This document shows, in pieces, positions 25,812 to 34,881 of a DNA stretch of 43,234 bases. This stretch comes from Microthrixaceae bacterium (GTDB lineage: Bacteria > Actinomycetota > Acidimicrobiia > Acidimicrobiales > Microtrichaceae): positions 1-43,234 of the forward strand of contig JAHRAZ010000057.1 of assembly GCA_020027475.1 (NCBI GenBank). Direction: 5' to 3'. The notes under the pieces were generated by a model that was not told where the DNA came from, did no database searches, and saw nothing but the letters and a program-made list of their open reading frames with translations. Position 1 is the stretch's first letter. Each line of letters starts with the position of its first letter. A program made the position numbers and the translations under genes.

Positions 25812-26980
25812 CCTCAGTCACGGATCGCCAGAAGCTTCAGTACATCGCGGCCCAAGCTGCCGACGCCCGTGTGAACGTTGAGCTCGAGACCGAGGGCATG
25901 ACCCTCAATCTGGGTCCTCAGCACCCTGCAACACACGGCACCCTGCGGATCATTGCCCAGCTCGACGGTGAGCAGGTGGTCCACGCCGAGCCCGTGGCCG
26001 GCTACATGCATCGGGGATACGAGAAGCTCACCGAGGTCCGGACCTATCCGCAGATCACAACGCTGGTCAACCGCATCGACTGGCTGGGGAGTTTCGCCAA
26101 CGAGGTTCCGTTCATCCTCGCTGCGGAGCAGTTGATGGAGGTCGAGGCCCCGGAACGGGCCATGTGGATCCGGACGATCCTCTTCGAGTTGAGCCGGATC
26201 TCCAACCTCATCCTGTTCCTTGGTGACATGGGTGTGCAGTTGGGTGCAGTCACTCCGGTGTTCTTTGCTTTCCGCGACCGTGAGTTCGTGCTCGACCAGA
26301 TCGAGGCAGCAACCGGCGGTCGCTTCCATCCCAACTTCGACCGGATCGGAGGCTTGAAGGATGATCTGCCCAAGGGCTGGCTCGAGTCCACCAAGGGTTC
26401 GATGGACAAGGTTCGCGAGTTCTGCGATCAGATCGAAGATCTCCTGTTGGGCTCCGAAATCTTCCAGGCCCGTACTCGAGGAATCGGAATTGTGCCGGCC
26501 GATGTTGCCATGCAGTACGGCCTTTCGGGTGCAAACGCCCGTGCCTCTGGCATTGATTGGGACATTCGCCGCGACAACTGCATCGGGCTCGCCTACCCCG
26601 AACTCGACTGGAAGGTTTGGAAACACACCGACGGGGATTCGTTCGCACGGTTCTGGGTACGAATCCAGGAAGTTCGCGAAGCAGCCAAGATGGTTGATCA
26701 ACTCTGTGACGGTCTGCCTGCCGGCCCGGTCATGGCCAAGGTGCCCCGCATCATCAAGGTTCCGGCAGGGGAAGCCTACGTGGCCACCGAGAATCCGCTG
26801 GGCGAGATGGGTTACTACATCGTTTCCGAGGGCGAACTGACACCTTTTCGGGTGAAGATCCGGTCAGCCAGTTTCAGCAACATGTCGATCACGCCTTGGC
26901 TGCTGCGCGGTGTCTATGTGCCTGACATCATCACGATCCTGGGTTCGCTGTATTTCATCCTCGGGGACATCGACCGATGA
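25808..26980 (+). CDS. nuoD: Complex I subunit D (operon 2)
   Basis: A second 49-kDa-type subunit, 390 residues, without the N-terminal extension of the operon 1 copy. GPQHPATHGTLR carries the quinone-site His. The following conserved stretch is GYMHRGYEK with Arg69, where operon 1 has Thr. This Arg matches the HRGxEK motif of E. coli and mitochondrial proteins, the region methylated by NDUFAF7 in mitochondria. A MidA/NDUFAF7-type gene lies at the end of this same operon. The C-terminus (ILGDIDR) is intact. It overlaps nuoC and nuoH by four bases each. Confidence 0.96.
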   Translation: MTSVTDRQKLQYIAAQAADARVNVELETEGMTLNLGPQHPATHGTLRIIAQLDGEQVVHAEPVAGYMHRGYEKLTEVRTYPQITTLVNRIDWLGSFANEVPFILAAEQLMEVEAPERAMWIRTILFELSRISNLILFLGDMGVQLGAVTPVFFAFRDREFVLDQIEAATGGRFHPNFDRIGGLKDDLPKGWLESTKGSMDKVREFCDQIEDLLLGSEIFQARTRGIGIVPADVAMQYGLSGANARASGIDWDIRRDNCIGLAYPELDWKVWKHTDGDSFARFWVRIQEVREAAKMVDQLCDGLPAGPVMAKVPRIIKVPAGEAYVATENPLGEMGYYIVSEGELTPFRVKIRSASFSNMSITPWLLRGVYVPDIITILGSLYFILGDIDR

Positions 26981-28011
26981 CTACCGTGCTCGCTGCTGAC
27001 TGGGCCTACTGGCAGGAGACACTCGTCAAGGTCGGGCTCGGTCTTGTGGCCGTGCTGCTGCTGACAGGCGCAGTCGTTTACATGTACCTGTTCAAGTTCG
27101 TTTCTTTCATGCAGAGCCGACTTGGTCCGATGGAAGCCGGTCCCTACGGATCGATGCAGCTGCTGGCCGAGGTCGGTAAGTGGCTGCAGAAGGAAGACAT
27201 CTTCACCGAGAACTCGGACCGCATCGTGTTCGGGCTAGCCCCTGCGATCGTGATGAGTTCCACGTTCCTGATGTTCGTGGTGATCCCCGCCGGACCGAAC
27301 GCCGTCATCTCGGATCTTGGAACCGGGATCTACTACGTGCTCGCCATGAGTTCGATCGCCACCATCGGCATCTTGTCGGCCGGCTGGGCATCGGCAAACA
27401 AATACTCCCTGATGGGTGGCCTGCGTGCTGCCGGCCAGCTGATCGCCTACGAACTTCCTCTCGTGCTGGCTGTGGTCGGAGTGGTGATCCAGGTTGGCAG
27501 CCTCAACCTTCAGGACATCGTCCATGCCCAGTCGGACGGCGCTATCTTCGGTTGGTCCGGGATCGGGAATCCGTTCATATTGACCCAGTTCGTCGGTTTC
27601 CTGATCTTCCTCATTGCCGTGCAGGCGGAACTCACCCAATCCCCGTTCGACATGCCCATTGCCGAGTCCGAGTTGGTGGGCGGCTATCAGGTGGAATACA
27701 CGGGCATACGCTTTCTCGTGTTCTTCATTGCCGAGTTCGCCACCGCAGTCGGATTCGCCGCCGTGGCGTCCACCCTGTTTCTCGGGGGATGGGCCCTGCC
27801 CGCCGATTGGGCGAGTGCATCCACGATGCACTGGCTGGGTCCGATAGTGATTTCGGCGAAGGCCGTACTGCTGGTCGGCGTGGTCTTCTGGGTACGTTTC
27901 AGCCTCCCCCGATTCCGCGAGGACCAACTGCAGCAACTCGCCTGGAAGTTCCTCATACCGGTGGCCCTCCTGAACATAGTTGTGACAGGAATCCTGAAGG
28001 TGGCGTTCTGA
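26977..28011 (+). CDS. nuoH: Complex I subunit H (operon 2)
   Basis: A second quinone-tunnel subunit, 344 residues. [15 protein letters not shown] stands where operon 1 has [12 protein letters not shown], and [19 protein letters not shown] is the acidic loop, followed by VEYTGIRF. It directly follows nuoD: the genes for subunits E, F and G that separate D and H in operon 1 are missing, not displaced. It overlaps nuoD by four bases and shares one base with nuoI. Confidence 0.95.
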   Translation: MTTVLAADWAYWQETLVKVGLGLVAVLLLTGAVVYMYLFKFVSFMQSRLGPMEAGPYGSMQLLAEVGKWLQKEDIFTENSDRIVFGLAPAIVMSSTFLMFVVIPAGPNAVISDLGTGIYYVLAMSSIATIGILSAGWASANKYSLMGGLRAAGQLIAYELPLVLAVVGVVIQVGSLNLQDIVHAQSDGAIFGWSGIGNPFILTQFVGFLIFLIAVQAELTQSPFDMPIAESELVGGYQVEYTGIRFLVFFIAEFATAVGFAAVASTLFLGGWALPADWASASTMHWLGPIVISAKAVLLVGVVFWVRFSLPRFREDQLQQLAWKFLIPVALLNIVVTGILKVAF

Positions 28012-28565
28012 TGGCCGGCAAATCAGGGTCACGCGTGCCGGGAACGCTCAAGGGCCTTGCCCTCACCTTCAAGACCGCAATGCAGACGATGTTTCCCAAG
28101 CGCGGGATCAAGACCCTGATCCCCGCTCCCAGCATCGGTGCCATGACGGTTCAGTATCCACATGAGGCGGACCTTCCCACACCTCGTGCCAGGGGAGTCA
28201 TCAGCCTGAAGGAAGACAACTGCACGTCGTGCATGCTCTGCGCCCGCGAGTGCCCTGACTGGTGCATCTACATCGAAGGCCACAAGACGCTCGCTCCCCC
28301 TCGTCGCGCAGGCGGCAAACCTCGTTCGGTCAACAAACTCGATCGTTTCGACATCGACTACTCGCTCTGCATGTATTGCGGAATCTGTGTTGAGGTCTGC
28401 CCGTTCGAGGCGCTCTTCTGGACTCCCGAGTACGAGTACTCGGAGGCAAGGATTGCTGACCTGCTCCATGACAAGTCCCGTTTGGGCGAATGGTTCCAGA
28501 CCGTCCCGGACTTCCAGCCCTATGAGTCCGGGTCCGAGGCCAAGGTCGAGAAGGTCCCCCGGTGA
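28011..28565 (+). CDS. nuoI: Complex I subunit I (operon 2)
   Basis: A second 8Fe ferredoxin-like subunit, 184 residues from ATG 28011 (the frame is open upstream only within nuoH). Both cluster motifs are complete: Cys71/74/77/81 ([11 protein letters not shown]) and Cys120/123/126/130 ([11 protein letters not shown]). Without NuoE, F and G, this subunit is the likely entry point for electrons from an external donor. A basic insert between the motifs ([10 protein letters not shown], about 96-105) might suit docking of an acidic donor such as ferredoxin; this is speculative. Confidence 0.95.
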   Translation: MAGKSGSRVPGTLKGLALTFKTAMQTMFPKRGIKTLIPAPSIGAMTVQYPHEADLPTPRARGVISLKEDNCTSCMLCARECPDWCIYIEGHKTLAPPRRAGGKPRSVNKLDRFDIDYSLCMYCGICVEVCPFEALFWTPEYEYSEARIADLLHDKSRLGEWFQTVPDFQPYESGSEAKVEKVPR

Positions 28566-29122
28566 CTGCCCAACTGATCTCACTGTTCGCCACGGAGACC
28601 TTCGAGGTCCCCGCGAACATCGCTTTCTCGATCATCGCGATCTTCATGGTGATCGCCGCGATCCGTGTCGTCACCACGGACAACGTGGTTCACGCCGCCC
28701 TCTGGCTGATGGTCGTGCTCGGGGGGGTCGGCCTGAACTTCCTGCTCCTTCAGGCCGAATTCCTGGCGATGACCCAGTTCCTCATCTATCTCGGGGCGAT
28801 CATCGTGTTGTTCCTATTCGGTGTCATGCTCACCAGGGCCCCCCTGGGCCGCTCCGACAACCTGGACAACAAACAGCGGCCTATCGGGATTGTCGTGGGC
28901 CTACTGGTACTGGGACTCGTGTCGTACGCGGTCATCAAGACCTTCGGGTCCGACAAACTCGACTTCAGCGCCTACGACGGTTCGCAGGCGGTTGCCGGCA
29001 ACAATCGGACCCAGGCGCTGTCGGATGCAATCTTCTCGCAGTACCTGATTCCGTTCGAGGTCATCTCGGTTCTGCTGCTCGCCGCGCTGATAGGTGCCAT
29101 CGTGATCGCCAGGAGGGATTGA
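28562..29122 (+). CDS. nuoJ: Complex I subunit J (operon 2)
   Basis: A second NuoJ, 186 residues, with five hydrophobic helices. The pattern [21 protein letters not shown] and, further on, [24 protein letters not shown] is the conserved helix region. It starts at GTG 28562, overlapping nuoI by four bases, and shares its last base with the nuoK ATG. It lacks the acidic tail seen in the operon 1 protein. Confidence 0.93.
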   Translation: MTAQLISLFATETFEVPANIAFSIIAIFMVIAAIRVVTTDNVVHAALWLMVVLGGVGLNFLLLQAEFLAMTQFLIYLGAIIVLFLFGVMLTRAPLGRSDNLDNKQRPIGIVVGLLVLGLVSYAVIKTFGSDKLDFSAYDGSQAVAGNNRTQALSDAIFSQYLIPFEVISVLLLAALIGAIVIARRD

Positions 29123-29418
29123 TGCTTCTCAACCAGTTCCTCCTCCTCGCCGCCATTCTGTTCTCGATCGGCGTGTATGGCGTGATCGTCCGCAAGAACG
29201 GCGTTTTGGTGTTGATGTCGGTTGAGCTGATGCTCAACGCAGTCAACATCAACCTCGTTGCCTTCAGTACCTACCACGGCCTTGGCGGCCAGGTGTTCGC
29301 GTTGTTCGTGATCGCAGTGGCTGCCGCCGAAGTCGGCGTTGGCCTCGCAATTGTCCTGCTCATCTACCGCAATCGCCGATCGGTCGACATCGACCAACTC
29401 GACGAGCTGAAGGGCTGA
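29122..29418 (+). CDS. nuoK: Complex I subunit K (operon 2)
   Basis: A second NuoK, 98 residues from ATG 29122, which has AGGAGGG at 29111-29117 just upstream. The two essential membrane glutamates are Glu35 ([10 protein letters not shown]) and Glu70 ([10 protein letters not shown]). The frame is open far upstream, but that part lies over nuoI and nuoJ and does not resemble NuoK. The nuoL start follows after nine bases. Confidence 0.95.
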   Translation: MLLNQFLLLAAILFSIGVYGVIVRKNGVLVLMSVELMLNAVNINLVAFSTYHGLGGQVFALFVIAVAAAEVGVGLAIVLLIYRNRRSVDIDQLDELKG

Positions 29419-29427
29419 TTCCCGCTC

Positions 29428-31791
29428 ATGTGGTTCCTCACCCACGCATGGATTATTCCGGCACTGATGGCGCTGTCGTTCCTGCTGATCCTGTTCTTCG
29501 GCAAGTTGATGCCGAAGAAGGGTTCCGAAATCGGGATCGCGGCCATCGGTATCGCCTTCATTCTGGCCTTGCTGACAGCCGGCAGCTGGTACACCCACAA
29601 CAACGAAGAGGTTGAGGGTCACGGCGATGCTGCAGCCATGGCTGATGTCCAGGAGGGCTGCTCCAACGAGGTGGATCACCTGGCCGCCGAGGATCACGGC
29701 GAAGAGACCGAAGATGTCGGCGACCATGAAGGGGAAGGGCGCAGCGATGACGGGGGTTCCGATGAAGGAACCGACGATCATGCCCTGGGCCAGTCGGACA
29801 GCGGCGAATACGCCCAATCGGATAGCGGCGAATACGCCCAGTCGGATAGCGGCGAATACGCAGCTCCAGCTGCCACTTCCACAGCAGTTGCCTCAGAGGG
29901 CGAGGAAGAGCATTTGACCCGCCCGGTGGTCCGTTGCGCTGCGTGGGCAGAGATCGGGACTCCGGGAAGTTCCCTGATCACCTGGGGAACCATGGTCGAC
30001 GGTCAATCGGTGCTGATGCTCGTGGTTGTCACGCTGATCTCGCTGATGGTGTTCATCTACTCCTCGGAATACGTATCAGGCGACCGCCGCTACACCCACT
30101 ACTTCGCCTTCCTGAGTCTGTTCAGCGCCTCGATGTTGTTCTTCGTGCTGGCTCAGAGCACGATCCAGATGATCGTTGGCTGGGAGTTGGTGGGCGTCTG
30201 TTCGTTTGTGTTGATCGGTCATTGGTGGGAGGAGAAACCGAATTCCAACGCGGCCTTGAAGGCGTTCCTGACCAACCGCGTCGGAGACATCGGACTTCTG
30301 ATCGGCGTTGCCATCCTGTACTTCGCCGCAGGCCGCTCCTTCTCGATTCTCGACCTCAACATCCTGGCGGCCAACGGTGGCATCTCCCATGGCATCCTGT
30401 TGGTGGCATCGGTATGTTTGATTTTCGCGGTGATGTCCAAGTCCGGGCAGTTCATCCTTCACACCTGGCTGCCTGACGCCATGGCCGGCCCCACGCCGGT
30501 TTCCGCACTCATTCATGCGGCCACGATGGTGGTGGCCGGTATCTACATGGTCGCCCGCCTCTATCCGGTGTTCTTCGAGGGACTGTCGATTGCCGGCTCC
30601 TCGGTGAACTTCCTGGCGATCGTCGGGGCGGTCACAGCGATGTTCGGTGCGCTGCTCGCATTCGTGCAGAAGGACATCAAGAAGGTTCTCGCCTACTCCA
30701 CCATTTCGCAGTTGGGATTCATGGTCACCGCGCTCGGCGTTGGCGCCTGGACCGCGGCGTTGTTCCACCTCTTCACCCACGCAATGTTCAAGGCCACCCT
30801 CTTCCTTGGTGCCGGATCGCTGAGCAATGCGGCTCATCACAGCTTCGACATGGTCAATGACATGGGCGGGATGCGCAAAGTCCTGCCGAGAACCTTCTGG
30901 ACCTTCATCGTCGCCACGGCCGCCCTGGCCGGCATCTTTCCGTTGTCGGGCTTCTGGTCCAAGGACGAAATCCTCGCTGGGCACGGATCACTCTTCAGTG
31001 CAGGCGGCAACGGTACCTATCACGTGATGCTGGTCATGCTGCTGATCGGAGCCTTCTGCACGGCGGCCTACATGACGCGGACCATCTGGTACGCGTTCTA
31101 CGGTGAGTTCCGCGGCCACGGCACACCCCACGAATCCGGCTCGAGAATAACGGTTCCCCTGATCATCCTGGCCACGCTGGGTGCCGTGGTCGGAGTGCTC
31201 AACCTTCCCGAGAAAATCGGACCTTTCACCTTCCCGGAGTCGATCAGCCTCCAGTTCGAACATTTTGTGGAGCCGGTTGGCGCATACTTCCCGGCCATCA
31301 GCCATGCCGAGTTCAACATCCCGCTGGCCATCTTCTCGCTAGCGCTAGCCTTGTCCGCGGTACTGGTCACCTACCTGTACTACTGGAAGGGTGCTTTCAA
31401 GTTCCTGCACGGACTGTCCGAGCGCAATCGCGTGGCCGGGTTGGGCAAGACCATCCTGGTCAACAAGTACTACTTCGACTGGCTGTACACCGACGTGATC
31501 ACAGGATTCGTCAAGGGCCCCGCGGCCCGTGCAACCAATTGGTTCAACCAACACGTTCTCGACGGAATTGTCGACGGCACCGGAAAAGGTGCCGTTGTGG
31601 CCGGACAGTTCGTTTATGAAAATATCGACCAGAAGGTCGTCGACGGTGCCGTGAAGGACACCGCAATCGCAACGTCCGAGGCAGGTGGCGTTCTGCGCCA
31701 TATGCAAACGGGCCGTATCCAGCAGTATGCAGCGTTGTTTTTCGCTGCGGCCGCCCTCTTGGCCGGCGTATTCGTCGTGGCCATCGGCTGA
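29428..31791 (+). CDS. nuoL: Complex I subunit L (operon 2) with a long acidic insertion
   Basis: A second distal antiporter-like subunit. The core is normal: GWELVGVCSFVLIG, WLPDAMAGPTPVSALIHAATMVV and DIKKVLAYSTISQLGFM. At 787 residues it is about 130 longer than the operon 1 copy. The extra length is mostly an acidic, His-containing stretch at residues 57-165, between helix 2 (about 35-53) and the conserved region before helix 3. Within it the octapeptide QSDSGEYA occurs three times in a row (122-145). The C-terminal part has a soluble segment and a last helix, like the operon 1 protein. The insertion probably forms a disordered charged loop at the membrane surface; its role is unknown. 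Confidence 0.94.
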   Translation: MWFLTHAWIIPALMALSFLLILFFGKLMPKKGSEIGIAAIGIAFILALLTAGSWYTHNNEEVEGHGDAAAMADVQEGCSNEVDHLAAEDHGEETEDVGDHEGEGRSDDGGSDEGTDDHALGQSDSGEYAQSDSGEYAQSDSGEYAAPAATSTAVASEGEEEHLTRPVVRCAAWAEIGTPGSSLITWGTMVDGQSVLMLVVVTLISLMVFIYSSEYVSGDRRYTHYFAFLSLFSASMLFFVLAQSTIQMIVGWELVGVCSFVLIGHWWEEKPNSNAALKAFLTNRVGDIGLLIGVAILYFAAGRSFSILDLNILAANGGISHGILLVASVCLIFAVMSKSGQFILHTWLPDAMAGPTPVSALIHAATMVVAGIYMVARLYPVFFEGLSIAGSSVNFLAIVGAVTAMFGALLAFVQKDIKKVLAYSTISQLGFMVTALGVGAWTAALFHLFTHAMFKATLFLGAGSLSNAAHHSFDMVNDMGGMRKVLPRTFWTFIVATAALAGIFPLSGFWSKDEILAGHGSLFSAGGNGTYHVMLVMLLIGAFCTAAYMTRTIWYAFYGEFRGHGTPHESGSRITVPLIILATLGAVVGVLNLPEKIGPFTFPESISLQFEHFVEPVGAYFPAISHAEFNIPLAIFSLALALSAVLVTYLYYWKGAFKFLHGLSERNRVAGLGKTILVNKYYFDWLYTDVITGFVKGPAARATNWFNQHVLDGIVDGTGKGAVVAGQFVYENIDQKVVDGAVKDTAIATSEAGGVLRHMQTGRIQQYAALFFAAAALLAGVFVVAIG
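29791..29862 (+). repeat. Three tandem 24-base repeats inside nuoL (operon 2)
   Basis: Units at 29791-29814, 29815-29838 and 29839-29862 are nearly identical (differences at two or three bases, all but the last-codon change silent). Each encodes QSDSGEYA. Being in frame and a multiple of three, copy number can change by slippage without breaking the gene. Confidence 0.95.
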
Positions 31792-31809
31792 GAGACGAGG
31801 AGACCACAA

Positions 31810-33342
31810 ATGACTGATTTCCTTAATGACTGGGGACTCATCCTCATTACCTTCCTGCCCCTGGCGGGCGCATTGGTGATGCTGGCAGTTCCGAAGGAGT
31901 CCGAGGAGACTCAAAAGACCATCGCGTTGGTGGCCTCCGGGGCAGCTTTTGCCCTCGGGGTCGCCTTCCTCGTCAACTTTGACTATGACTCGGCCGGAGT
32001 CCTTCAGTACGTGGTGGATCGCGAGTGGATTCCCATCATCAACAGCCGGTTCATTCTCGGAATTGACGGGATCTCGCTCCCACTTCTTGCACTGACCGTT
32101 CTGATCGTGCCGCTGGTCCTCATCTATTCGTGGAACAACATCCCGAGTCCCGGGAATCCGAAGGCCTTTCTGTCGCTGATCCTGTTGCTGGAAACCGGCA
32201 TGATCGGAACCTTCGTGGCTCAGGACCTGATCCTGTTCTTCGTGTTCTTCGAGATCGTGCTCTTGCCGATGTTCTTCATGATCGGTGTCTGGGGTGGACC
32301 GGATCGCAAGTACGCGTCGATCAAGTTCTTCCTGTACACATTGTTCGGTTCCGCGTTGATGATCGTCAGCTTCCTGGCGCTCTTTTTCATGTCCGCGGAG
32401 CAGACATTCGACATGCGGATCCTCCAGGATCTTGGCGGACTCGACATCGCCCGCACCACGCAGATCCTGATCTTCGGTGGCATGTTCATGGGATTCGGCA
32501 TCAAGGTGCCGATATTCCCGTTCCACACCTGGTTGCCGGATGCCCACACTCAGGCGCCCACACAGGGTTCTGTGATTCTGGCCGCGGTGTTGCTGAAGCT
32601 CGGAACGTACGGATTTGTGCGGATAGCACTTCCGTTTCTGCCCGAAGGTGCGCAGTGGTGGGCGCCGATCATTGCGATTCTGGCCGTGATCGGAATCATC
32701 TACGGCGCTTTGGCTTGCCTTGCCCAGACGGACATGAAGCGGCTGATTGCATTCTCCTCTGTGGCCCACATGGGCTTCGTGATGCTGGCCATTGCGACTC
32801 TGACGGACTTCGGCATCAACGCTGCCGTGTTCGGCATGGTTGCCCACGGACTCATTACCGGCATGTTGTTCTTCGTTGCCGGCTCCATGAAGGACCGTTA
32901 CCACACCCTGGAGATAAGCCGTCTCGGTGGAATGCTGGTCTCTGCGCCCAAGTTGGGTTGGATCTTGGGCTTGTGTGCAATGGCATCGCTGGGACTGCCC
33001 GGCCTGGCAGGGTTCTGGGGTGAGTTCCCGGCAATTCTGTCTGCCTACGAGCCTGCTCCGATGCTCAACGAGGCGTTGTTCCGGACCCTGATGGTCATTG
33101 CCGCCCTGGGAACGGTGCTGGCTGCCGGCTACCTGCTCTGGATGTATCAGCGCACCTCGATGGGTACCCCGCCGGAGGAATTCGCCGATGACCCGGAAAT
33201 CACCGACGTGAACACGGCCGAGTGGATCTCATGGACGCCAATGCTGCTCCTGATCGTTGTCCTCGGCTTCTTTCCAAGCCTGATTTTCAACATGACCAAC
33301 CCCGCTGCCACTGCCATTGCGGCGGCTGCCACTGGAGGCTGA
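31810..33342 (+). CDS. nuoM: Complex I subunit M (operon 2)
   Basis: A second NuoM, 510 residues. Conserved segments are FILGIDGISLPLL, FFEIVLLPMFFMIGVWGG (membrane Glu), FPFHTWLPDAHTQAPTQGSV and TDMKRLIAFSSVAHMGFV. An SD-like GAGACGAGGAG lies at about 31792-31802, before ATG 31810. It follows nuoL after an 18-base gap and is followed six bases after its stop by the GTG of nuoN. Confidence 0.95.
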   Translation: MTDFLNDWGLILITFLPLAGALVMLAVPKESEETQKTIALVASGAAFALGVAFLVNFDYDSAGVLQYVVDREWIPIINSRFILGIDGISLPLLALTVLIVPLVLIYSWNNIPSPGNPKAFLSLILLLETGMIGTFVAQDLILFFVFFEIVLLPMFFMIGVWGGPDRKYASIKFFLYTLFGSALMIVSFLALFFMSAEQTFDMRILQDLGGLDIARTTQILIFGGMFMGFGIKVPIFPFHTWLPDAHTQAPTQGSVILAAVLLKLGTYGFVRIALPFLPEGAQWWAPIIAILAVIGIIYGALACLAQTDMKRLIAFSSVAHMGFVMLAIATLTDFGINAAVFGMVAHGLITGMLFFVAGSMKDRYHTLEISRLGGMLVSAPKLGWILGLCAMASLGLPGLAGFWGEFPAILSAYEPAPMLNEALFRTLMVIAALGTVLAAGYLLWMYQRTSMGTPPEEFADDPEITDVNTAEWISWTPMLLLIVVLGFFPSLIFNMTNPAATAIAAAATGG

Positions 33343-33348
33343 TCCCCG

Positions 33349-34863
33349 GTGCTAGCAACGTTGACACAAGCTGCCGCTGACTCATTCCAGTCGCCTTCGA
33401 TCGACTGGCATGCGTTCGCGCCCGAGCTTGTGCTCATCGCCACCATCGTGATCCTCGTTCTGGTGGATGCGGTCAAACTCGAGCGGGCCCGCCCCCTCAT
33501 GCCGGCCATCGCCGGCATTGGCTTGCTGGTGGCCATCATTCCATTGGCCACCCTTGCTGCGGAGGGCGGCACGCGCTCCCTCTTCGAGGGTTCCTACGTG
33601 GTTGATTCGATGTCGCTGGTGCTCAAGGCGCTGTTCATCGTGTCGGCGTACATCGTGGTTCTGTTGTCCACGAACTATGTGGCCGAAGGCGACTACTGGG
33701 AATCGGAGTACTACACACTTCTGATTGCTTCGGTGCTCGGCATGACCGTCATGGCCTCCAGTCGGGACTTGGTGGGCATTTTCGTTGCCCTCGAGTTGCT
33801 GTCCATTCCGGCGTACATGCTGGCCGCGTGGCGCAAGGGTGATCCCCGCTCCAACGAAGCGGGCATGAAGTACTACCTGATGGGCGTGTTCGCCTCCGCA
33901 ATCCTGCTGTATGGATTCTCGCTTACCTATGGCGTAGGTGGATCCACGCGCCTCACCGAGATCGGCCGCTCGATCCAGGAATGGGGCACTGACGGCGTTC
34001 CGGTCGTCACACTCGCCTTGTTGTTCACGATCATCGGGTTTGCCTTCAAGGTTTCCGCCGTCCCGTTCCACATGTGGGCGCCGGACACATATGAGGGCGC
34101 GCCCACGCCGGTTACCGCTTTTCTGGCCGTGGCTTCCAAAGCGGCTGGATTCGTCGCCCTGATCCAAGTGGTCTATTACTGCTTCATTGTTCGTCCGGAC
34201 ATCATCGAGCCGGTGTTCTGGGTTCTCTCGGTGGCATCCATGACCGTGGGCAACCTGATTGCCCTGCGCCAGACCAACGTGGTGAGGATGCTCGCCTACT
34301 CCGGCATCGCGCAGGCGGGGTTCATGCTGGCACCGTTCGCGGTGGTCGCATCTGATCCGTCCGCCTCCCTGACGGCGCTGGTCACGTACCTGGTCATCTA
34401 TGCCGCGATGAACCTCGGAGCTTTCGCGTGTGTCATTGCGATTTCCCGCAAGACTCGTTCGGCCGAGATGGACAGTTTCGGTGGTCTCTTCACCTACATG
34501 CCCGGGTTGACCGCCGCTCTGACGCTCTTCCTCGCCTCTCTGATGGGAATCCCGCCCTTGGGCGGGTGGTTTGCCAAGTTCGGTGTGTTCGCGGTGCTCG
34601 TGAACGCCGATACCGGTCTGGGATGGTCGCTGGCCATCATCATGGCCGTCAACACCGTGATAGCTGCCTATTACTACCTGCGAGTCGCCCGTTCGATGTG
34701 GTTTGACGATGTGCCCGAAGGTGTCGACGCCGTTCCGGTCAGGACTCCTGCGGGAATCACCATCTCGATCGCAGTGACCATGGGCCTCACCGTGCTCTTC
34801 GGTGTCCTGCCCGCTGCGGTCACCAATCTCACCGACTTTTCCTCCGTCGCCTTCGGCGGCTGA
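33349..34863 (+). CDS. nuoN: Complex I subunit N (operon 2)
   Basis: A second NuoN, 504 residues, starting at GTG 33349 with GGAGG at about 33335-33339. Typical segments are FVALELLSIPAYMLAAWRKG, SNEAGMKYYLMGVFASAILLYG, KVSAVPFHMWAPDTYEGAPTPV and TNVVRMLAYSGIAQAGFML. Its TGA at 34861-34863 is in the same frame as the following methyltransferase gene, whose probable start is 18 bases downstream. Confidence 0.95.
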   Translation: MLATLTQAAADSFQSPSIDWHAFAPELVLIATIVILVLVDAVKLERARPLMPAIAGIGLLVAIIPLATLAAEGGTRSLFEGSYVVDSMSLVLKALFIVSAYIVVLLSTNYVAEGDYWESEYYTLLIASVLGMTVMASSRDLVGIFVALELLSIPAYMLAAWRKGDPRSNEAGMKYYLMGVFASAILLYGFSLTYGVGGSTRLTEIGRSIQEWGTDGVPVVTLALLFTIIGFAFKVSAVPFHMWAPDTYEGAPTPVTAFLAVASKAAGFVALIQVVYYCFIVRPDIIEPVFWVLSVASMTVGNLIALRQTNVVRMLAYSGIAQAGFMLAPFAVVASDPSASLTALVTYLVIYAAMNLGAFACVIAISRKTRSAEMDSFGGLFTYMPGLTAALTLFLASLMGIPPLGGWFAKFGVFAVLVNADTGLGWSLAIIMAVNTVIAAYYYLRVARSMWFDDVPEGVDAVPVRTPAGITISIAVTMGLTVLFGVLPAAVTNLTDFSSVAFGG

Positions 34864-34881
34864 GTCAATTCGGGAGTTGTC

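Noticed and set aside
31345-32904. 519-codon minus-strand open frame over nuoL/nuoM of operon 2
   Set aside because: Highly charged, repetitive composition with no domain; spans the junction of two real genes and is a codon-bias shadow.
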